Shown in pieces: positions 58,596 through 64,000 of a stretch of 64,000 nucleotides of DNA. This stretch comes from Hymenobacter aranciens. GTDB lineage: Bacteria; Bacteroidota; Bacteroidia; Cytophagales; Hymenobacteraceae. Below the pieces are notes generated by a model. The model did no database searches and was not told the origin of the DNA. It saw only the letters and a list, made by a program, of their open reading frames with translations. The position numbers and the translations under genes are program-made. Each line of letters opens with the position of its first letter. Position 1 is the stretch's first letter. The stretch is from positions 248,001 to 312,000 of the forward strand of contig NZ_JAUQSY010000007.1 in the NCBI RefSeq assembly GCF_030580865.1. Reading direction: 5' to 3'.

Positions 58596-60200
58596 TTAAG
58601 AATTCGGGCGCGCCACAAAATGGCTCGGCTGGCCATCCTGCTCGACAAGCTCGGCCCCCAACTCCTCCGCCTGCTGCCGCTTCATTAATAGGTAGTCGTC
58701 GGCGCGTAGCACCACCACGCCGTGCCAGGGCGTCAGCCAGTCGTCGACGGCGCGGGTGATGCGCAGGCCGATTTTGTCGGCGTGGGGGTGCTGCGGGTGG
58801 ATGCTCAGGCGCAGGGCGTGCGGGAATTCCTCGGCCAGCAGGCGCGTCCAGGCGTTGCTGCGGCGGATGACTTCGTAAGCTACGGCCTTGCTTTCCTCTT
58901 TCACGCGGCTCTTGCTTTTGGCGGGCTCCAGCACCTGCCCGTCCTCGCTCACGAAGCGGTGAATACCGTTGAACATGGCCCGGTGGTGGGGCGTGTCGCG
59001 CACTTTGGCCTGCAAGTCGGCCAGCGGCTCGGCGTAGCGCTCCGTTATCCAGGCCCGGGCCGCGTCGAAGGACGGGGTTTCGATGAAATCCTCCAGGTTG
59101 AGGACCTCAATATCGCGGCAATCCAGCCTGGCAATGAGCTGCTGCAACACCTTATTATAAGCCGATACATCCGCGTCGCTCACCTGCACCAAATCGGCAA
59201 ACACGCGGCCATCGGCGCAGATTTTCAGCCGCGCCCCCGGCGCGTACACCTGCCGGATGTCATCGCAGAGCTGCTGCAGAAAAGTCAGCGCGATTTCCTC
59301 CCCCAAATCGGGCAGCGTGCCCAGCACCTTCTGCTGGTTCGGCGACTTGGCCGGAAAGGCCGGCAGCAGCATTTCGATGGGTCGCTGCTGGCTGATAAAG
59401 TATTGCAGCTTGGGCAAGTGCAGCGCCAGACACTGCTCGCAAGGCTCGTTAGCCGCACAGTGCGTTTCCGAGTCCAGCACCTTGCGGTGCAGCATAATCA
59501 GCTTCAACACCCGCCGCGCCACCGTGAAATCTACCTCCGCATCGAGCTGCAGAAACTGCTCTACCACCGTGCCCACCTGCCCCAGCAGCAGCGGCGCCAG
59601 CGGATTTTGCAGCTGCGGCGCAGCCACGGCCAGCCCGGCGCTCAGCAATTCTAGCGCCTGGTTGGTGGCCTGCCCGCCGGGCGAGCGGTCGAGGCAGCGC
59701 AGCAGCAGGATGCTCCAGTGCGCGGCGTACAGCGTCTGGGCCAGCGCCGGGGCATTGGCGGGAGTATCGGTAGCGCCCTGCGCCACTATTGCCAGCAGCG
59801 CCAGGCCGCGCAGGCGAATATTCTCGGTTTCGGGACTGAAGACGTTGGTGGGCGCGTCGCTCACCAGCAAATCGGCCAGCAGCGCCCGCAAAGTGGCCTG
59901 ATGCGGCGCCAGTAGCGCCAGTTTCTGCTGCATAAAGGCCTGGAAACGTAGGGCCAAAGGCCCGGCGGGGAGGTCTGCGGCCTGCAGTTCCAGCGCGTCG
60001 TGAATGCGCTGGTACAGTCCCAGTACGAAATCGTTTTTCGAGCCAAAATGTCGGTAAACCTCCGCCAACGGCGCGCCCGCCGCTTCGGCAACCTGTGCCA
60101 CGCTCACCCGATGAAAACCCTGCTCAGCAAACAGGCGCAAGCCAGTATCTAGCAGGGTGCGGCGGTTAAGGGCTGGCAGATTGGAAGAAGCAACAGACAT
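58596..60200 (-). CDS. TetR HTH domain fused to PvcA/DIT1 isonitrile synthase
   Basis: A 534-residue fusion from ATG 60200. The longer frame to 60554 is the antisense of the globin gene and is rejected. Residues 12-60 are a TetR N-terminus (LLDTGLRLFAEQGFHRVSVAQVAEAAG, then VYRHFGSKNDF), and residues 60-200 look like a TetR ligand domain. From about 225 the PvcA/DIT1 enzyme follows: PIEMLLPAFPAKSPNQQKVLG, then ICADGRVFADLVQVSDADV, RSNAWTRLLAEEFP, RLSIHPQ and TPWHGVV. PvcA makes an isonitrile from an amino-acid amine and ribulose-5-phosphate. Substrate (Tyr or Trp) unknown. Three Cys (248, 254, 257) lie between the domains. Confidence 0.9.
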   Translation of the reverse strand: MSVASSNLPALNRRTLLDTGLRLFAEQGFHRVSVAQVAEAAGAPLAEVYRHFGSKNDFVLGLYQRIHDALELQAADLPAGPLALRFQAFMQQKLALLAPHQATLRALLADLLVSDAPTNVFSPETENIRLRGLALLAIVAQGATDTPANAPALAQTLYAAHWSILLLRCLDRSPGGQATNQALELLSAGLAVAAPQLQNPLAPLLLGQVGTVVEQFLQLDAEVDFTVARRVLKLIMLHRKVLDSETHCAANEPCEQCLALHLPKLQYFISQQRPIEMLLPAFPAKSPNQQKVLGTLPDLGEEIALTFLQQLCDDIRQVYAPGARLKICADGRVFADLVQVSDADVSAYNKVLQQLIARLDCRDIEVLNLEDFIETPSFDAARAWITERYAEPLADLQAKVRDTPHHRAMFNGIHRFVSEDGQVLEPAKSKSRVKEESKAVAYEVIRRSNAWTRLLAEEFPHALRLSIHPQHPHADKIGLRITRAVDDWLTPWHGVVVLRADDYLLMKRQQAEELGAELVEQDGQPSHFVARPNS

Positions 60201-60240
60201 AAGAAATTCAGAAAAAGCCCTTAGCGCAACGAAGTTGAAA

Positions 60241-60639
60241 CTACAGTATCGAAAGTGGCGACGACGGCCGCAGCCCCAGCCGCTGCTGAAACATGGCCCC
60301 GATGTGCTGCGCCCGCTTCTTGGCATCGTCCGCCCCTGGCCCGCTGAATAAGGAATCAACGCTGGCGTGAAACAAAGCCAGCCAGCGCTGAAAATGCTCG
60401 GCCCCAATGGGCAGCGGGAAATGCTGCGCCAACGGGCGGCCCTTGTAGCGGCTGGTGCCCAGCAGCACGCTGCTCCAGAAGTCGTACATCGTGGGCAGGT
60501 GATGGCTCCAGTCGACCTGCGCCACCTCCATAAATATGGGGGCCAGCAGCGCATCGGCGCTCACCCGCTCATAAAAGGTGTCGACCAGCTGAACGATGTC
60601 GGCCTCGGTGCGCAGGTCGGGAAGGGGCGGAGTAGACAT
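60241..60639 (-). CDS. Group III truncated haemoglobin-like protein
   Basis: A 132-residue protein from ATG 60639. TATTTTTG, a perfect -7 box, ends four bases before this ATG, giving a leaderless message. The fold matches group III trHb: FYERVSADALLAPIF (B10 Tyr), DFWSSVLLGTSRYKGRPL, then proximal His73 in AQHFPLPIGAEHFQRWLALFH. It lies upstream of, and on the same strand as, the isonitrile synthase fusion (40-nt gap). Isonitriles bind ferrous haem, so sensing, storage or protection is plausible but unproven. Confidence 0.85.
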   Translation of the reverse strand: MSTPPLPDLRTEADIVQLVDTFYERVSADALLAPIFMEVAQVDWSHHLPTMYDFWSSVLLGTSRYKGRPLAQHFPLPIGAEHFQRWLALFHASVDSLFSGPGADDAKKRAQHIGAMFQQRLGLRPSSPLSIL

Positions 60640-61456
60640 GACGCAAAAATACGCGGTCGGCTTTCCGTTGCCGGTGCAGCGCCAGACGTCCGCTAGCCAA
60701 CCCGACACTTCTGCCAGCGGTCCGGCCAAGCTTCCCCCCCCCGATAGTTTAAGACCCAATTTGCCCGACAGCAGCCGCCATTTATGGGTAAAACGGCAGC
60801 TTACGAGAAAAAAATACGGTTGGCTTGAAAAAAAATACGGCAGTTTGAGAAAAAAATCTTTCCAAAAAATGGAAAGCCTGTTTTGACCCACAATAACCTT
60901 GTTTTAGCACGGCCTTAAACCGTAAAAATTAGCTGATAGTTAGCCATGCAGCTTGCATGCTAAAGCAGGAAAATCACCCGGATTTTTTGCCTTTGGAATA
61001 CTTAGATGGCAGGGCAAGGCCGCAGCCCTTTTGCTAAGTCCAGAAATGGGAAGCCGAATTGGCTGCTGAACGTGTTTTTTTGCCCGATGAAGTCGCGTTT
61101 TTGCCAGTTTAAAAAATTATTCAGGGTAGCAAAAAAGGAGTTGCAATCGTAGATTTGTGATGTCTTGTCCTAGCACCCTAAAACGGCCGCTTGTTTCTGC
61201 CCGCGAAAGCCGCGCAAGTCTTGAGGTCTTTCTATGGTCTGCTGCCGGACTGATGAACAAAAGCTTATCCTGTATAGGTAAGCAGCCGCCCTTCTATTAA
61301 GCTATAAAATAAACTGCCGCCCGGGTTGCTACCGTCTATACCGACGATAGTGCCAGCTTCAAAGAGCCCGGCGGTGCGATTGAAATGAACGCCCGGCTGC
61401 CTGTATTAGCGCCGGATTCCCGAGTTTTTATCCCTTAATCTTTTTACCACCCAACA
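60640..61456. promoter_or_regulatory. Intergenic region before the first roadblock gene
   Basis: About 817 bp with no convincing long gene. At 60804-60860 three copies of a GAAAAAAAATACGG-like direct repeat occur with about 21-bp spacing. A TAGATTTG -7 box (61150-61157) lies two bases before ATG 61160, which opens a 46-codon frame ending at 61300. That frame is of doubtful coding value. A fragment of a palindromic repeat (CATGCAGCTTGCATG) is at 60944. Confidence 0.45.
61160..61300 (+). CDS. Possible 46-residue small ORF
   Basis: ATG 61160 is immediately after a TAGATTTG -7 box, with a basic, Ser-rich product (MSCPSTLKRPLVSARESRAS start). No homology or signal is recognised. Kept as a low-confidence leaderless candidate because of the box position. 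Confidence 0.2.
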   Translation: MSCPSTLKRPLVSARESRASLEVFLWSAAGLMNKSLSCIGKQPPFY

Positions 61457-61837
61457 ATGGCATACTCTGCTACTTCCGCTGCCGGCAAAGCCGTGCAAGA
61501 CATCATTTCTGACCTGCCCAGCCTGCTGGCCGTGGCGGTAGTCGACGCTACGTCGGGCATGGCCCTGGCGTCGCACTCCAACTCGCCCACGCTCAACCCC
61601 GAGACGGCGGCTGCTTACAACGCCGAAGTGGTAAAGCAGAAGCAGAAAGCCATGAGCGCCCTGAAGCTGCAAGGCGAGAAAATCGAGGACATCCTCATTT
61701 CCCTCAGCAACCAGCTGCACCTCATTAAGCTCAGCGACAACGGTACCAAGTTCATCTACCTGGCCGTGAACCCGCGCGATACCAACCTGGCTATTGCCCG
61801 CGAAGTGTTGCGCACCCACGTTGAGCAGCTCAATTAA
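61457..61837 (+). CDS. Roadblock/LC7-type protein (copy 1)
   Basis: A 126-residue protein. Residues 15-110 follow the roadblock/LC7 fold: DLPSLLAVAVVDATSGMALASHS, then a beta strand pair around EDILISLSNQLHLIKL and FIYLAVNPRDTNLAIAREVL. These small dimers regulate Ras-like GTPases (MglB, BLOC or Ragulator type) in polarity and motility. A close paralogue lies at 62814. No MglA-type GTPase is in the window. Confidence 0.75.
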   Translation: MAYSATSAAGKAVQDIISDLPSLLAVAVVDATSGMALASHSNSPTLNPETAAAYNAEVVKQKQKAMSALKLQGEKIEDILISLSNQLHLIKLSDNGTKFIYLAVNPRDTNLAIAREVLRTHVEQLN

Positions 61838-61941
61838 TTAATTCTAAGGCCGGCGACCGTTGGCGTGATTTTCTACCCACGTCACCCCAACTGTCGCCGG
61901 CCAAAAACCTCTTTTACACCTTTTAGCACGCAAATTTCGTC

Positions 61942-62607
61942 ATGAAACTCACCGCTACCCCCTTCGACCCCCAGACCGGCGAACTGCTGCCGGTGTACCG
62001 CGACGCCTACCTGCGCGGCGACCTGAGCCGCGCTTCGGCCCGCCAGGTAGAAGAATACCTGCGCAAGGACGCCGATAAAGCCCACGCCACCGTAACGCGT
62101 TGGTACGAAATGAAATCGGAAGAAGAAACGGCCGCTACGCCCAACTGGGTGCAGAAGCAACTGACCTTCATCCGCGAGCAGCCGCAGCGCTTCCGGCAGC
62201 GGGCCCTGGGTATGGTGGCCGTGGCCGCCCTGCTGGCCGGCGCCTCGATGGCCGCCACCAACCTGCCCACCGACAACCTGCCGACGGACGCCGTTACCCC
62301 CGCCATCTTCGCGGCCATGCCCGAAAGCGCCACCCGCATGGTAACCGTGCAGGGCCGCATTCTGGACGAAAACGGCAAGCCCCTGGTGGGTGCCACCGTG
62401 CTGCGCAAAGGCACCGCTTACGGCACCAGCACCGATGCCAACGGCAGCTACGCCCTGCGCGTGCCCGCCGCCGAAGCCCACAGCGCCACCCTGCAATACG
62501 GCTACGCCGGCTACAACGACCAGGAAGTGAGCGCCGCCAGCACCACCGAAGCCGTTACGCTGCAACCCCGCGCCACGGCCAAAAAGCACCGTTGGCTGTT
62601 CTTCTAA
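61942..62607 (+). CDS. Carboxypeptidase-regulatory-like single-pass membrane protein
   Basis: A 221-residue protein. Residues 1-85 form a soluble helical part with a RASARQVEEYLRKDADKAHATVTRWYEM segment, reminiscent of anti-sigma zinc-less cytosolic domains. One membrane helix (ALGMVAVAALLAGASMA) covers about 88-105. A C-terminal CarboxypepD_reg-like beta domain (VTVQGRILDENGKPLVGATVLRKGTAYGTSTDANGSYALRVP) is at 130-200. It lies between two roadblock genes. A role as envelope-linked partner is possible. Confidence 0.75.
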   Translation: MKLTATPFDPQTGELLPVYRDAYLRGDLSRASARQVEEYLRKDADKAHATVTRWYEMKSEEETAATPNWVQKQLTFIREQPQRFRQRALGMVAVAALLAGASMAATNLPTDNLPTDAVTPAIFAAMPESATRMVTVQGRILDENGKPLVGATVLRKGTAYGTSTDANGSYALRVPAAEAHSATLQYGYAGYNDQEVSAASTTEAVTLQPRATAKKHRWLFF

Positions 62608-62617
62608 GGTGTAACCC

Positions 62618-62704
62618 GAACCGCCGTTTCGGCGACGAGCGCCGGGAGTTCCGTGCGGCTATTGACGCCAGAATTCACCGGGCTCGTCGTCGAAACGGCG
62701 GTTC
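62618..62704. repeat. Palindromic element (23-bp arms)
   Basis: GAACCGCCGTTTCGGCGACGAGC and its complement (one G-T pair) lie at 62618-62640 and 62682-62704. Downstream of the membrane protein gene, likely a terminator of RNA. Confidence 0.75.
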
Positions 62705-62813
62705 GCGCTACCCGCAGGTGGCGAAAAATTAAAACGATGTGAAAGCAAGAACCTACCGGAAGCACGTCGCTAGCAAACTCAAAGAATCACAGGAACAATC
62801 TCAATCCGCCACT

Positions 62814-63194
62814 ATGGCTTATTCCACTAACAGCGCGGCCGGTAAGGCTGTCGAAGCTATTATCAACGACCTGCCCGGCCTGCTGGCCGTGGCCGTAGTC
62901 GACGTGACCTCGGGCATGGCCCTGGCCTCGCACTCCAACTCGCCCACGCTCAATCCCGAGACGGCAGCCGCTTACAACACCGAAGTAGTGAAGCAGAAGC
63001 AGAAGGCCATGAGCGCCCTGAAGCTGACTAATGAGTCGATTGAGGATATCCTCATCACCCTCACCAACCAGCTGCACCTGCTGAAGCTGAACCCCGCCGG
63101 TAACAAATTTATCTATCTGGCCGTGAACTCGCGCGAAACCAACCTGGCCATTGCCCGGGAGGTATTGCGCTCCCACGTTGACCAGATTAGCTAA
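62814..63194 (+). CDS. Roadblock/LC7-type protein (copy 2)
   Basis: A 126-residue protein from ATG 62814. The upstream frame start at 62739 lies just after the palindrome. Most residues are identical to copy 1, with changes mainly at ISDLPS/INDLPG and LQGEK/LTNES. It has the same MALASHSNSPTLNPETAAAYN block. The duplication brackets the carboxypeptidase-regulatory-like gene. Both copies keep their start MAYS. Dimers of copies 1 and 2 are conceivable. Confidence 0.75.
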   Translation: MAYSTNSAAGKAVEAIINDLPGLLAVAVVDVTSGMALASHSNSPTLNPETAAAYNTEVVKQKQKAMSALKLTNESIEDILITLTNQLHLLKLNPAGNKFIYLAVNSRETNLAIAREVLRSHVDQIS

Positions 63195-63217
63195 GGGTCC
63201 ATTGTTGCATACAGCTG

Positions 63218-63249
63218 AAAAACCCATCCGCCCTGCGGGTGGGTTTTTT
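63218..63249 (+). terminator. Terminator after roadblock copy 2
   Basis: AAAAACCCATCCG pairs with CGGGTGGGTTTTT around a CCCTG loop with one wobble position. Ends in a T run. Confidence 0.85.
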
Positions 63250-63309
63250 GCGTGTGGGCCGGCCGAAACCGGCGGCCCTTATTACCGGTTTTAAGCAGGG
63301 TTTCCCTTG

Positions 63310-63317
63310 TACCTTTG
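63310..63317 (+). promoter_or_regulatory. lpdA -7 box
   Basis: TACCTTTG matches TAnnTTTG exactly, 26 nt before the start codon of the lipoamide dehydrogenase gene. Confidence 0.6.
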
Positions 63318-63343
63318 GGGACTTATCACGAACGCGCTTTTTC

Positions 63344-64000
63344 ATGAATTCATACGACGTTACCGTCATCGGCAGCGGCCCGGGGGGCTACGTAGCCGCC
63401 ATTCGCTGCGCCCAGCTGGGCTTCAAAACGGCCCTCATTGAAAAATACCCGACGCTGGGCGGCACCTGCCTTAACGTGGGCTGCATTCCGAGCAAGGCGC
63501 TGCTCGACTCGACCGAGCATTTTCACAACGCCGCCCACACCTTCAAGGAGCACGGCATCGAGCTGGACAACTTGGCCATCAACATGAACCAGCTCATCGA
63601 CCGCAAGAACGGCGTGGTGAAGGCGAATACCGACGGCATTCAGTTTCTGATGAAAAAGAACAAAATCGACGTGCTGCGGGGCGTCGGTTCGTTCGTTGAT
63701 AAAAACCACATCAAAATCACGCCCACCGAGGGCGGCGAAGAGCAGCAGATTGAGACGAAGAACGTCATTATCGCCACCGGCTCGAAGCCCACGGTGCTGC
63801 CCTTCATCGCGCAGGACAAGGAGCGCATCATCACCAGCACCGAGGCGCTGAACATCCGCGAGGTACCCAAGCACATGGTCGTGATTGGCGGCGGCGTTAT
63901 CGGGCTCGAAATGGCTTCGGTGTATGCCCGCCTAGGGGCCAAGGTGAGCGTGGTGGAGTTCATGGATTCGCTCATCCCCACGATGGACCGGGCGCTGGGC
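63344..64000 (+). CDS. lpdA: Dihydrolipoyl dehydrogenase (E3), 3' end beyond the window
   Basis: The first 219 residues of a flavoprotein are visible. The FAD motif is VIGSGPGGYVAAIRCAQLG, and the redox-active pair is Cys42 and Cys47 in GGTCLNVGCIPSK. A second Rossmann motif starts at MVVIGGGVIGLEMASVYARLGA for NAD. ATG 63344 begins MNSYDV, a normal start for the family. It regenerates oxidised lipoate for the 2-oxoglutarate complex whose E1 and E2 genes lie upstream. The frame is open to the window edge. Confidence 0.95.
   Translation, partial: MNSYDVTVIGSGPGGYVAAIRCAQLGFKTALIEKYPTLGGTCLNVGCIPSKALLDSTEHFHNAAHTFKEHGIELDNLAINMNQLIDRKNGVVKANTDGIQFLMKKNKIDVLRGVGSFVDKNHIKITPTEGGEEQQIETKNVIIATGSKPTVLPFIAQDKERIITSTEALNIREVPKHMVVIGGGVIGLEMASVYARLGAKVSVVEFMDSLIPTMDRALG

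Noticed and set aside
60201..60554. N-terminal extension of the TetR-PvcA frame
   Set aside because: The sequence lies antisense-in-frame under the globin gene on the same strand in another frame. It is Arg/Cys/Trp-rich and unlike any TetR protein. A proper start exists at 60200.
1..64000. CRISPR array or rRNA operon
   Set aside because: No direct repeats with regular unique spacers were seen. The three-unit repeat at 43267 has no spacers. No rRNA-like sequence is present.

Overview
The window reads as a high-GC chromosome segment of a Bacteroidota bacterium of the Hymenobacter/Cytophagales type. The support is promoter -7 boxes of the TAnnTTTG type, little Shine-Dalgarno signal, T9SS sorting-domain and SprB-like repeats, glycine-zipper OmpA proteins and roadblock/LC7 proteins. 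No 16S gene is present, so the genus is inferred.

Positions 1 to about 30,408 are the right part of a tailed, probably siphovirus-like prophage whose left end lies outside the window. The order is: winged-helix fragment, primase-like Toprim protein, divergent membrane gene, a putative DNA-binding gene with internal repeats, tail fibre and LamG lectin proteins, S49 head protease, scaffold, capsid, tube-like protein, terminase small and large subunits, portal, connector, holin, endolysin, u-spanin candidate, tail proteins, tape measure and a small serine recombinase. The recombinase abuts the 3' end of tRNA-Arg(ACG), the likely attachment site. Four late modules each start with the same promoter-like element, GTCCTTTT-N21-RYTTYG. 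Two cargo (moron) genes with their own host-type promoters sit between late modules: a secreted protein and a complete PAS-GAF-histidine kinase.

Positions 30.5-55 kb are ordinary host genes: TVP38 membrane protein, cystathionine synthase/lyase, DinB-like protein, GDSL lipoprotein, metallophosphoesterase with a beta-barrel partner, OmpA proteins, accD, an endonuclease III-like glycosylase, radical SAM protein, gamma carbonic anhydrase, CNNM/CorC protein, DsbD, Lrp regulator, glycosyltransferase, a decayed T9SS protein, and sucA and sucB with a nucleotidyltransferase-HEPN pair between them. Many intergenic gaps hold long inverted repeats. An unusual minus-strand RNA candidate, with a tRNA-like 5' domain and two hairpins sharing one loop, lies at 47.1-47.3 kb.

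Positions 55.5-60.6 kb (minus strand) hold the most striking locus: an apparent four-gene isonitrile biosynthesis operon. It encodes a truncated globin, a TetR-PvcA (isonitrile synthase) fusion, a TauD/PvcB-type oxygenase fused to a UbiA prenyltransferase, and an FAD oxidoreductase of the geranylgeranyl-reductase type. The expected product is a prenylated vinyl-isonitrile or similar metabolite. The window ends with two near-identical roadblock/LC7 genes around a carboxypeptidase-regulatory-like membrane protein, and the start of lipoamide dehydrogenase.
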